From Bacteroidales bacterium (GTDB lineage: Bacteria > Bacteroidota > Bacteroidia > Bacteroidales > M50B96), in the NCBI GenBank assembly GCA_021740905.1, contig JAIOYV010000027.1, positions 1-64,000 of the forward strand: a DNA stretch of 64,000 nucleotides, written 5' to 3'. The first letter of the stretch is position 1; each line of letters starts with the position of its first letter. Below are positions 42,521 through 50,736 of this stretch, in pieces. The notes beneath the pieces are model-generated. The model saw nothing but the letters and a program-made list of their open reading frames with translations, was not told where the DNA came from and did not search any database. A program made the position numbers and the translations under genes.

Positions 42521-43136
42521 CTATATCTCAATAACCGCGGGCGAAACCCGTGGAATAAAATCGACAAGCATACCTGCCCCGATAGGGGTAGTACTTTCGT
42601 TTTATGGAAAAAAACTGTCATCAACCTCAATACCATGCTCTACTAGTAAACTTTTTAATTCCTCCTCGAATGTCACATTTTTATGATGCTCCTGTTGTTT
42701 TTTGATATAATTGACAATCGTGTCCTTATCCCTCCAGGCATAGGTTAATGCGGCATATCCTTCTGCCCAACCCTGGAATTTGGGAAATTTTCCAGATTGC
42801 TTTAACCAGTTGGACGAGGATGTTTTCATATCCCTCATATAATTAGCCAGGGCTAAATTCGGATGTAAATCGCTCAAAAGGTGCAGATGATCTTCCATGC
42901 TATTAATCCGGTAAAGAAACCAGCTTTTGGTTTTGATATATCCCATTATATAGGCATATAGTTCCCTGACGTGTTCGGGGTTTAGAGTTTTCCGGCTATC
43001 TTTAGTACGGAAAATTAGTGATACAAAATCTGGCGGTAGCTTGACATAATCTTCTTTTTTATATTCAACCCCTATCGGGGCTGGATCAACAGTTTGTTTG
43101 CTTTCCACGGGCTTTCGCCCGCGGTTATTGATATTT
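42521..43136. mobile_element. RAYT element with inverted REP flanks
   Basis: A REP-associated tyrosine transposase gene is bracketed by inverted copies of a composite repeat. Left: CAATAACCGCGGGCGAAACC (from 42529, hairpin 42535-42553) then CCCCGATAGGGG (42577-42588). Right, as reverse complement: CAATAACCGCGGGCGAAAGC (hairpin 43105-43124) then CCCCGATAGGGG (43069-43080). Small extra hairpins lie outside each side (GCTCTGAAAGAGC, GCTACTTCGTAGC). REP copies with the same core occur at 55256-55274 and 55366-55385. Confidence 0.8.
42602..43047 (-). pseudogene. REP-associated tyrosine transposase (RAYT, IS200-like), frameshifted
   Basis: The family N-terminus MSSYRQILYH is encoded from 43047 in one frame and stops at once; the rest (LIFRTKDSRKTL onward) is in another frame from about 43018. 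One missing base at CAC(C)TAA would restore a 149-codon gene. HUH motif DHLHLL and catalytic Tyr in NYIKKQQEHHK are present. The family moves or shapes REP palindromes. An apparent GTG start at 43108 lies in the REP hairpin and is not the real start. It could be a sequencing error, but all visible evidence points to one frameshift. Confidence 0.8.
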
Positions 43137-43166
43137 TGCTACTTCGTAGCTGAAGCATTTTTGCAA

Positions 43167-43457
43167 TCACCTGAAACTAATATCATTGATCACCTTTTCC
43201 CCAACCTTCTCGTTCAGGGCCTGGATCAATCCTTCCCTTAATAAATGAAGCTCGTTTTTGATTACTGATGATCGGAGTTGAACTACGAGCACACCTTTCC
43301 GTATTTCAATCGAAGTAGTAGACCTGGCAATCATAGTCCCAACAATTTCTTCCCACGAATTGACCAGCCTCACCTCGAGGATTTTTGTATCAATCCCCAG
43401 ATCCTTGGTGTAGCTCCTGATAACATCCGATAAAGCTTCGGTTTTTTTATGCCGCAT
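43167..43457 (-). CDS. DUF721/DciA-like protein
   Basis: 96 residues from MRHKKTEALSDVIRSYTKDLGI. It matches the DUF721 domain (RLVNSWEEIVGTMIARSTTSIEIRKGVLVVQLRSSVIKNELHLLRE), whose best-known member DciA loads or holds the replicative helicase in bacteria lacking DnaC. Divergent from priA, a restart-helicase gene, which supports a replication role. Function is by family. Confidence 0.85.
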   Translation of the reverse strand: MRHKKTEALSDVIRSYTKDLGIDTKILEVRLVNSWEEIVGTMIARSTTSIEIRKGVLVVQLRSSVIKNELHLLREGLIQALNEKVGEKVINDISFR

Positions 43458-43566
43458 GATTTCCTTTTTTGCAAAAGTAAGTAGAATAAGGCAGGGTTGG
43501 GAAATCTTTTCAAAGAGAAAATCAAAAATCAAAAATCGTTGATCTTCATTCTGAAATTAAATATTG

Positions 43567-43574
43567 TAGATTTG
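43567..43574 (+). promoter_or_regulatory. Bacteroidota -7 box for priA
   Basis: TAGATTTG matches TAnnTTTG exactly, 21 bases before the priA start. Confidence 0.5.
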
Positions 43575-43595
43575 TAGAGAAAACAAATCAAAAGA

Positions 43596-46073
43596 ATGTT
43601 TGGGCCAACTCTTTTTGCCGATGTAATACTGCCTCTTCCTCTCGAAGGGAGCTTTACTTTTGCCTTGCCCCAGGAGATGGAAGGTTCGGCAGAAGTAGGC
43701 AAACGGGTCATTGTGCAATTTGGCAGGAAGAAGATTTACACCGGCATAATCAAAGAAATCCATTCAACCAAACCCGAAGGCTATGAGGTAAAGGAGGTAT
43801 TCGAGATTATCGACGACAAGCCCATTGTAAACCACTTTCAGTTGCTTTTGTGGCAATGGATGGCTGATTATTATATGTGTACCCCTGGCGAGGTTTACCG
43901 GGCTGCCCTACCAACCGGATTAAAACTTGAATCGGAGACCAATGTGCTTTTGCAAAATGATTTGCCGGACGATATTGAGCTATCTGAAAAGGAAGAAACA
44001 ATTATCGCCTTCCTGAAAAGTGAGGCCCAGCTCAGTATTAGCCGGGTAAACGAAATTCTTGGGTTGAAAAATGCCATTCCTTATGTAAAGTCCCTGATTG
44101 AAAAACGGGCAGTTGTAATCGAAGAAAAACTGGATGATGGCTTCAAGGCAAAAACCGAAAGCTTCGTTAGACTTGCTCCCGATTATCAACAAGAAGAAAA
44201 GCTGACCGAAGTTTTAGATAAACTTACCCGAGCCCATAAACAACATGATCTATTAATGACTTTCCTCTGTTTATCTGAATCTTATTCAGAAGAAGATAAA
44301 AAAAAGATTAGCCGCAAACAATTGTTGAAAGAGGCTGCAACAAACCATGGCACTCTAAACAGCCTGGTAAAAAAGGGCATCCTTGAAATTAATGAAGAGG
44401 AAGTGAGCCGCCTTCATTTTAATTCAACAGAAAAAAAAGAACTGAAACCTTTGTCTGAAATCCAACAGGACGTGTATGCCAACTTAAAGGCCGGGTTTCA
44501 GGAAAAAGATGTGGCTTTGTTGCACGGGGTCACGTCGAGCGGGAAAACCGAAATCTACATCCACCTGATTGCCGACTACCTGAAACAAGGCAAACAGGTA
44601 CTTTATCTCTTGCCCGAAATTGCCTTGACAGCACAAATCATCAACCGGCTCAAAACTGTTTTTGGCGATAAAGCAGGGATTTATCACTCGCGCTATTCCG
44701 ATGCCGAACGGGTGGAGACCTGGTACAATATCCTAAACACAGATGCAGAAAATTCCTATCAGTTAATTCTTGGGGCACGCAGCGCGCTGTTCCTTCCTTT
44801 TTCCAATCTGGGGCTTATTATTGTTGATGAAGAGCACGAGACCAGCTACAAACAGCAATCGCCTGCTCCGCGCTACCATGCCCGCGATAGTGCCATTGTG
44901 CTGGCCAACATGCATGGCGCAAAAACACTGTTGGGGACAGCCACCCCTTCTCTCGAAAGTTACTATAATGCGAAATATGGACGCTATCATTTTGTCGAAC
45001 TTTTTTCGCGTTACCTCGACATCCAGATGCCTGAGGTTGAAATTGCGGACATAAAAACAGCCAGACGCAAAAAACTGATGAAATCAATCTTTTCGCCCCA
45101 GCTCCTGGCATCGGTAGAACATTCGCTGACCCAGGGCGAGCAGGTGATCCTGTTTCAAAACCGGCGTGGGTTTTCGCCTTACCTCGAATGTAATTCCTGC
45201 GGATGGGTTCCCCGTTGCACACAATGCGATGTTAGCCTTACCTACCACAAGTTTACCAATTACCTGGTGTGCCATTATTGTGGACATTCCCAAAGCATAC
45301 CCCGTGCTTGTCCTGATTGCAAGGATGAAAAGATTTCGACCCGGGGCTTTGGTACTGAAAAAGTAGAGGATGAAATTGCCATCTTCTTTCCACAGGCACG
45401 AATTCAACGCATGGATCTTGATTCGACCCGCAGCAAGAATTCGTACACGAAAATAATCACTGATTTTGAAGCTGGCGATGTTGATATTTTGGTGGGCACA
45501 CAAATGGTGTCGAAGGGTTTAGATTTCGACAATGTAAGCCTGGTGGGGATTTTGAATGCCGACAGCATGATGAACTTCCCTGATTTCCGGGCCTTCGAGC
45601 GCAGTTTCCAGATGATGGCCCAGGTGAGCGGAAGGGCAGGTCGTAAAAACAGGCAGGGAAAAGTGATCATCCAGGTGTCAGATCCGGAGCATCCAATTAT
45701 CAAGGATGTGAAAGAGAATAATTTTGAGGCCATGTACAACCATCAGCTCGCCGAGCGGCATCTCTTTCATTACCCTCCATTCGTGCGGCTTGTTATGTTG
45801 TCGGTCCGCCACCGTGATGTAGAGCAGGTAAACAAAACCGCCGATGCCCTGGCCATAAAACTTCGGACTGTTTTTGGCCTGTTTCTCTTGGGCCCTGAGT
45901 TTCCTATTATAAAGCGGGTACAAAACCGCTACCACAAAAACATCCTAATCAAAATAAAAAAGGACAAGGATGCCTCCGGGAAGCGTGAGTTTATTCGGCA
46001 AAGCTGCAAGGACATACTTTTAAATCCTTACCATCGCTCTGCACAGATTGTAATTGATGTAGATCCGATGTAG
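43596..46073 (+). CDS. priA: Primosomal replication restart helicase PriA
   Basis: 825 residues. N-terminal 3'-DNA-binding domain (FADVILPLPLEGSFTFALP), Walker A GVTSSGKTE at about 311, DEEH box IIVDEEHETSYK, and the zinc-binding insertion with eight cysteines (CNSCGWVPRCTQCD, CHYCGH, CPDC), then helicase motifs GTQMVSKGLDFDNV and QVSGRAGR. It reloads the replisome at stalled forks. A CAGT-word tract follows its stop directly. It is divergent from the dciA-like gene. Confidence 0.96.
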   Translation: MFGPTLFADVILPLPLEGSFTFALPQEMEGSAEVGKRVIVQFGRKKIYTGIIKEIHSTKPEGYEVKEVFEIIDDKPIVNHFQLLLWQWMADYYMCTPGEVYRAALPTGLKLESETNVLLQNDLPDDIELSEKEETIIAFLKSEAQLSISRVNEILGLKNAIPYVKSLIEKRAVVIEEKLDDGFKAKTESFVRLAPDYQQEEKLTEVLDKLTRAHKQHDLLMTFLCLSESYSEEDKKKISRKQLLKEAATNHGTLNSLVKKGILEINEEEVSRLHFNSTEKKELKPLSEIQQDVYANLKAGFQEKDVALLHGVTSSGKTEIYIHLIADYLKQGKQVLYLLPEIALTAQIINRLKTVFGDKAGIYHSRYSDAERVETWYNILNTDAENSYQLILGARSALFLPFSNLGLIIVDEEHETSYKQQSPAPRYHARDSAIVLANMHGAKTLLGTATPSLESYYNAKYGRYHFVELFSRYLDIQMPEVEIADIKTARRKKLMKSIFSPQLLASVEHSLTQGEQVILFQNRRGFSPYLECNSCGWVPRCTQCDVSLTYHKFTNYLVCHYCGHSQSIPRACPDCKDEKISTRGFGTEKVEDEIAIFFPQARIQRMDLDSTRSKNSYTKIITDFEAGDVDILVGTQMVSKGLDFDNVSLVGILNADSMMNFPDFRAFERSFQMMAQVSGRAGRKNRQGKVIIQVSDPEHPIIKDVKENNFEAMYNHQLAERHLFHYPPFVRLVMLSVRHRDVEQVNKTADALAIKLRTVFGLFLLGPEFPIIKRVQNRYHKNILIKIKKDKDASGKREFIRQSCKDILLNPYHRSAQIVIDVDPM

Positions 46074-46074
46074 G

Positions 46075-46140
46075 CAGTTCATTGCGGTAGTCACCAGTCA
46101 CCAGTCGTCAGTTCTCAGTCCAGTCTCAGTTCATCAATCC
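46075..46140 (+). repeat. CAGT-word tract after priA
   Basis: Begins 2 bases after the priA stop: CAGTTCATTGCGG, TAGTCACCAGTCACCAGTCG, TCAGTTCTCAGTCCAGTCTC, AGTTCATCAATCC. At least seven CAGT words in 60 bases, without coding potential. Confidence 0.7.
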
Positions 46141-46169
46141 CCAATATATCAAATTTTCAACATTAAATT

Positions 46170-47807
46170 CTATATTCCTTGTTTATTATTCGTGTATTTT
46201 GTAATTAACTCAATACGCATATCTTTAAATAAGTGATGCACCTGATTCATCCTGTCGATGCTGATTTGGGTGAGATATTGTTTTGCTTTCTTCGGATTTT
46301 TGGCCATTAAATCTTGTGCTTTTTTATCCACTTCGGACTGTTCGTCGAAGAAACTTTTTTCCAGGGGATCACGTTTGGCGCGAAGACTGGTTACTGCATC
46401 TTGCCAGCGCAGGTACAGCAGGTTATCGACAAAATCGACACACCAACGAATTGAATTATCGTCGAAAGTTTCTTTGTCGTAACGCTTGTAACAATCAGCC
46501 ACATCAGTTACTCCGGCATACACGGGCACATAAGCCGAGGTGTAGGCATTATCGACATAAAACCAATAAATACCACCCACCTCATCGGGCAACCACGAGC
46601 GTAACTGGGCAATCATGCCGTATTCGCCACGGGCACGAGCCACATTCCTGCGACTGTTTATATTCATCACTTTTCGCATTTCGACAGTTGGGAAGGGGGT
46701 GGCGATAGGGCTTTTTACCATTTTACCATCCTTGCCGGGGTAGTACCAGACGGGGGCATTTTCTTTGTCATACAAAGTGCCGGTAAAGGTAGACCGTTGA
46801 AAAGCCATGATGTCCTGCACCGAAATATTTTTCTCGGGTTTCACTGAAAAGGGATAGATCGAAATTGGTTCTACATACTGAATATACTGACCATCTCCTT
46901 CAAAAGGATCTTCGGTGTTTCGTGGTGGCCAGTTTGTGTAGTTGGGGGCAAACTGCGAGTAAAACAACCAGAAACGGCTGGTGGCCCATTCACGTGGGAT
47001 GGGGGCATAGACTTCCTGCCAGATGAAGGGCTTGCTTCCTGCAGGGTCGTACCAGCCCCGGTCTATGGCTTCCTGCATATAATTCGACGATGCCCTGAAA
47101 TTAGCCTTATCTTCGAGGTTGATTTCTTTGATGATGCTCCAGTTGGGAATGATCAGTGCCTGGTCGTCACCCACTCGCTGGGCAGCCCAAATTGCTCCCG
47201 GCTTGCCACTTTCTGGCGACCAGCTGTTGCCCACGCTAAATACTTCGAGAACCCAGATTTCATTTTTGTCACCAATCACTAAGTCTTCCGATTCGCCAAC
47301 ACAAGAAGGCAGAAAACCATATTTTTCGAGTAAGCCGGTGATTAGGTTCAGGGCATCGATGGCAGTGCTGCAACGTTGCAGGGCAAAAGCCTGTACCTGT
47401 TCAATAGTCATGATTTGCTTGCAGATGGCACGGTCTACTTTCAACTCTTCGCGCTGGCTGGTAGTGCTTTCGCCAATAGCTAACTGGTGCTCATTCATTT
47501 GCGGGTAAGCCGTTTGAAAATAACTGAACGTTTCGGAAGCCTGTGGAAGGTATCCCAGGATTTCGCCATAATCGCCCAAAGGCCGCCCCAGTTCAGTCAT
47601 GCCCCAATGGATGGCAGCTTTATCGCCCGTTTTGAATTTCTGACCGGGAACTACATGCAGGCGACAATCCGGCCCGGCATCGGTGTGCGAAACGATCACC
47701 GAACCATCGGCAGAAGCTTTTTTACCAACCGCAATGATGGTGCACGAATAGGAGGGGAGGCTAAAGGATACAAGTAACAAGGCAATGATGAGCAAACGAA
47801 TATTCAT
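46170..47807 (-). CDS. C69-family dipeptidase (PepD-like), secreted
   Basis: 545 residues. After the signal peptide (LLLVSFSLPSYS) the mature protein begins at Cys22 (CTIIAVGKKAS), the N-terminal nucleophile typical of C69 Ntn hydrolases, with later blocks QLAIGESTT, GFLPSCVGESEDLVIGDKNEIWVLEV and RARGEYGMIAQLRSWLPDEVGGIYW. It hydrolyses dipeptides after self-exposure of Cys. The signal peptide places it in the periplasm. Single-gene unit. Confidence 0.9.
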   Translation of the reverse strand: MNIRLLIIALLLVSFSLPSYSCTIIAVGKKASADGSVIVSHTDAGPDCRLHVVPGQKFKTGDKAAIHWGMTELGRPLGDYGEILGYLPQASETFSYFQTAYPQMNEHQLAIGESTTSQREELKVDRAICKQIMTIEQVQAFALQRCSTAIDALNLITGLLEKYGFLPSCVGESEDLVIGDKNEIWVLEVFSVGNSWSPESGKPGAIWAAQRVGDDQALIIPNWSIIKEINLEDKANFRASSNYMQEAIDRGWYDPAGSKPFIWQEVYAPIPREWATSRFWLFYSQFAPNYTNWPPRNTEDPFEGDGQYIQYVEPISIYPFSVKPEKNISVQDIMAFQRSTFTGTLYDKENAPVWYYPGKDGKMVKSPIATPFPTVEMRKVMNINSRRNVARARGEYGMIAQLRSWLPDEVGGIYWFYVDNAYTSAYVPVYAGVTDVADCYKRYDKETFDDNSIRWCVDFVDNLLYLRWQDAVTSLRAKRDPLEKSFFDEQSEVDKKAQDLMAKNPKKAKQYLTQISIDRMNQVHHLFKDMRIELITKYTNNKQGI

Positions 47808-47885
47808 ATTCTTTATATTTTGATAAAAATTTATTTGTAAGCCCGTAAAAATAGAATTTTATACTGAATTGATACGAGTGAAAAC

Positions 47886-47993
47886 CTGTCAGCGTCTGCA
47901 AGACCTGACAGCGTTTAGGTCACCCAACTTTGAATGACGCTGTCATGTCCTTCGGACGATGACAGGTCAAACTTCGGACGATGACAGGTCAAA
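47886..47993. repeat. Dispersed palindromic repeat (GACGCTGTCATGTCC family), second locus
   Basis: CCTGTCAGCGTCTGCAAGAC and relatives, then GACGCTGTCATGTCCTTCGG (47936-47955) and a 22-base tandem TTCGGACGATGACAGGTCAA (AC), twice. It matches 19322-19417. The 3' end of engB lies in the tandem copies. Confidence 0.85.
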
Positions 47994-48584
47994 CTCTTTA
48001 TTTGTTTTGCTGATAAAGCCCAGCACTTCATCGCGGCCCATTGTTGAAGTGGCGGAGGTAATAAATATTTCGGGCAAATCATCCCAGGATTCGAGCATTA
48101 TAGTTTTGTAATTGGCAAGATTCCGTTCAAGTTCGGTGGGTTTCAATTTGTCAGCTTTTGTAAATACCATTACAAAAGGGATTCCATTGTTTCCTAAAAA
48201 ATCCATGAATTCGAGGTCGGCTTTTTGGGGTTCGAGCCTGCTATCGAGCAACACGAAAAGACAAAAAAGTTGTTCGCGTTTTTTTAGGTAGTTGGTAATA
48301 ATCTGGCTGAAACCGGCACGCAATTTTTTCGATACCTTGGCATAGCCATATCCGGGCAAGTCGACCAGGAACCAGGCATCGTTTATCAAAAAATGATTGA
48401 TTAGTTGTGTTTTTCCAGGAGTGCCGGAAGTCTTGGCCAGTTTGCTGTGATTGGTCAGCATGTTTATCAACGATGATTTCCCCACATTGGACCGCCCAAT
48501 AAAAGCGTATTCTGGAATATCCCTTTGGGGGCACTTAGCCACCAGTGAGTTGCTCATTAAAAATTCAGCCGTTTTAATAATCAT
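47967..48584 (-). CDS. engB: Ribosome biogenesis GTPase EngB/YsxC
   Basis: 205 residues with the full G-motif set: IGRSNVGKSSLIN, T in SGTPGKT, DLPGYG, TKAD, and SATS. Needed for late large-subunit assembly. The last nine codons, FDLSSSEV and stop (47967-47993), come from the dispersed GACAGGTC repeat rather than from an ancestral gene end, so an element has replaced or extended the C-terminus. A complete promoter lies upstream. Confidence 0.95.
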   Translation of the reverse strand: MIIKTAEFLMSNSLVAKCPQRDIPEYAFIGRSNVGKSSLINMLTNHSKLAKTSGTPGKTQLINHFLINDAWFLVDLPGYGYAKVSKKLRAGFSQIITNYLKKREQLFCLFVLLDSRLEPQKADLEFMDFLGNNGIPFVMVFTKADKLKPTELERNLANYKTIMLESWDDLPEIFITSATSTMGRDEVLGFISKTNKEFDLSSSEV

Positions 48585-48606
48585 GCTTCTGGATTTTGTT
48601 CGGCCA

Positions 48607-48637
48607 CAAAACTAAGCAAATGGTTGATGGGGACAAA
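48607..48637 (-). promoter_or_regulatory. Complete Bacteroidota promoter of engB
   Basis: On the minus strand TTTG (48637-48634), exactly 19 bases, then TAGTTTTG (48614-48607): full match to TTTG-N19-TAnnTTTG, 22 bases before the engB start. Confidence 0.85.
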
Positions 48638-48797
48638 AAGTTGAAAAGTTGAATGGTTGAATTGTTGAAAACGTTTATCTTTTGTATTTTTATATTTGCC
48701 ATAGCAAGCTATATTGTAGTGCCGATTACTATTTGAAAGGTAAGCTTTATGATAAAAAGAATTAGTTGGATTCAAGAAAATTACAAAAAATAAAGAT

Positions 48798-49787
48798 ATG
48801 TTCCGAAAATATAGTTCGATAGAAAACACCTTCCAAAACGAGTTTGTCGAGAAAATAAAGTCGGGAGGGTTTGGTAATCTTGAGTATGTTGTTCAGGAAA
48901 AAGCACATGGTGCAAATATGAGTTTCTGGACTACCGATGGAGTAAACTTTACTGCCACGAAACGAACTGAGGTAATAAAACCGGATGAAAAATTCTACAA
49001 CTACCAACTGGTTTACGATAAGAACCTGGCCCGGCTACAATCGCTTTGGGACGAACTGAAATCGGCCAATCCCGAAATGGTGCAGCTTACCGTTTTTGGC
49101 GAACTTATAGGTGGCGATTATTCACATCCCGATGTTCCCAAAGACCGTGCAGCCATAAAGGTGCAGAAAGGGATATTCTATTGCCCCTCGAACGAATTTT
49201 ACGCATTCGACATTTTACTCGACAACCATGCCTACATGGATACCGATCAGATCGAGGCCTATCTAGCAAGGCATCAATTCCTTCACGCAAAAACCCTTTT
49301 CAGGGGAAGTCTCGTCGAATGCCTGAACTATCCAAACGATATTCAGTCAGGCATATACCAGCAGTTAGGTCTGCCTCAAATCGAGCCTAATGTAGTTGAG
49401 GGAGTCGTGATCCGTCCGGTTGAGCCTTCATTTTTAGGAGGTGGGGCCAGGGTGATGCTAAAAAACAAAAACGAAAAGTGGGCCGAAAAAGCCAGGGTAC
49501 GAAAACGCGAAATCAAAAATAATAAATTGACCGATGATATAAAACAGTTGCAGGCGGCAATAATGGATTATGTAACTGAAAACCGGTTGAATAATGTTAT
49601 CAGCAAGATTGGCGAAATAACCCCCAAAGATATGGGAAAAGTGCTTGGATTGTTTGCCGCCGATGTAGTTGAAGATTTTATGAAAGACTACGGGCGGGCC
49701 ATGGATACACTGGAGAACAAGGAGCAAAAGTTGGTCACAAAATCGATTACAAAGAAATCGGTAGAGCTGGTGAAAAAGAGGATGTAG
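48798..49787 (+). CDS. Rnl2-family RNA ligase
   Basis: 329 residues. The adenylation motif is EKAHGANMS with Lys35, the same position as the nucleophile of T4 Rnl2. Later nucleotidyltransferase motifs follow: LTVFGELIGG (III), FYAFDILL (IIIa), VEGVVIRP (IV) and MLKNKNEKWAEK (V), then a helical C-terminal domain (ITPKDMGKVLGLFAADVVEDF) as in Rnl2. It would seal RNA nicks with 3'-OH and 5'-phosphate using ATP. No end-healing kinase/phosphatase is in view, so its repair partner and substrate are unknown. Confidence 0.9.
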   Translation: MFRKYSSIENTFQNEFVEKIKSGGFGNLEYVVQEKAHGANMSFWTTDGVNFTATKRTEVIKPDEKFYNYQLVYDKNLARLQSLWDELKSANPEMVQLTVFGELIGGDYSHPDVPKDRAAIKVQKGIFYCPSNEFYAFDILLDNHAYMDTDQIEAYLARHQFLHAKTLFRGSLVECLNYPNDIQSGIYQQLGLPQIEPNVVEGVVIRPVEPSFLGGGARVMLKNKNEKWAEKARVRKREIKNNKLTDDIKQLQAAIMDYVTENRLNNVISKIGEITPKDMGKVLGLFAADVVEDFMKDYGRAMDTLENKEQKLVTKSITKKSVELVKKRM

Positions 49788-49918
49788 ACGACATTCTGAA
49801 ATCCTATTTTGAGTTGGTGGCATTGTTGATAGGAGTGAAGCCCCAAAGCTTAAAATCCTTCAAATTTTAGTATGTAGATAATTCGCCTTAATTTTACCCC
49901 CTTGAAAAATTTATATGT

Positions 49919-50464
49919 ATGCCACGACCAATTCGAAGTAGGAAAATGAATTTGCCCCCTGCCATGCTGGGCTTCAAACCTTTTGGTACACCCCTTCGTG
50001 ACCTGGAGGCTGTTGAATTACTGTTTGAGGAATTCGAAGCTATCCGGCTAGCCGATTACGAGGACCTTAATCAGGAGGAGGCAGCTGTTAAGATGGGTAT
50101 TTCGCGGCCTACCTTCACCCGCATTTACGATAAGGCACGAAAGACTATTGCTAAAGCCTTGGCCGAAAGTAAAGTAATTGCGATTTCGGGTGGTCATGTA
50201 AAATTCGACAAAGACTGGTTCAAATGCCGAAAATGCGACGAAACTTTCATCAGCCGCCCTACCGAAAAACATAGCTGTGGGCATTGCGATTCAGACGACA
50301 CAATAAAAATTGGTGACAAGACAGAGGAGAAAGGTAGCAATGCATTCCTCGGAAGCAAACCTTGCTATTGTCCCGATTGTGGGGTCGAAGTTGATCATAA
50401 GCAAGGTGTCCCGTGTTGCTCTTTGAAATGTCCTTATTGTGGTACTCTTTTGAATGGTAGGTAG
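49919..50464 (+). CDS. DUF134 helix-turn-helix regulator with zinc ribbons
   Basis: 181 residues. The DUF134 region (MPRPIRSRKM, FEAIRLADYEDLNQEEAAVKMGISRPTFTRIYDKARKTIAKAL) is a sigma-r4-like helix-turn-helix. It is followed by zinc-binding pairs: CRKCDETF with CGHCDSD (about 98-123), and a rubredoxin-like set CYCPDCGVEVDH and CCSLKCPYCG at the C-terminus. The extra cysteine clusters make it longer than plain DUF134 proteins (about 100 residues) and suggest a metal-responsive role (inference). A CAGT-word tract follows the stop. Confidence 0.82.
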   Translation: MPRPIRSRKMNLPPAMLGFKPFGTPLRDLEAVELLFEEFEAIRLADYEDLNQEEAAVKMGISRPTFTRIYDKARKTIAKALAESKVIAISGGHVKFDKDWFKCRKCDETFISRPTEKHSCGHCDSDDTIKIGDKTEEKGSNAFLGSKPCYCPDCGVEVDHKQGVPCCSLKCPYCGTLLNGR

Positions 50465-50736
50465 CGAAGTACTTAGCAGGCAGTTCTCAGTCGGCAGTAT
50501 TCAGTCGTCAGTCATCAGTTCTCAGCCGGTTCTACAAAGCTTACCCGTTGTAGGTAAGTTGCAGGTTGTTATATTGCATCCCGATGATGGGTTAAAAAAC
50601 ATCCAATATTGAATATCGAATGAAAAAAGTTAAAAATTGTGAATTCCTAAAATTCTCATTCAAGATTGGATATTGAATGTTGGATGTGGGATGTTTGGGA
50701 TGCTGCCTATTGCGTACTGGAGACTAAAGACTGATA
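50465..50736. repeat. Three word-repeat tracts between convergent genes
   Basis: 50478-50528 carries CAGTTCTCAGTCGGCAGT, TTCAGTCGTCAGTCATCAGT and TCTCAGCC in the plus direction after the DUF134 gene. 50609-50695 carries ATTGAATATCGAATG and GATTGGATATTGAATGTTGG words (relatives at 55463-55540). 50700-50736 on the minus strand reads CAGTCTTTAGTCTCCAGT directly after the sugar-transferase stop. No gene seen. Confidence 0.65.

Noticed and set aside
43048-43108. N-terminal extension of the RAYT from a GTG
   Set aside because: Lies in the REP hairpin; the real N-terminus (MSSYRQILYH) is in another frame at 43047.
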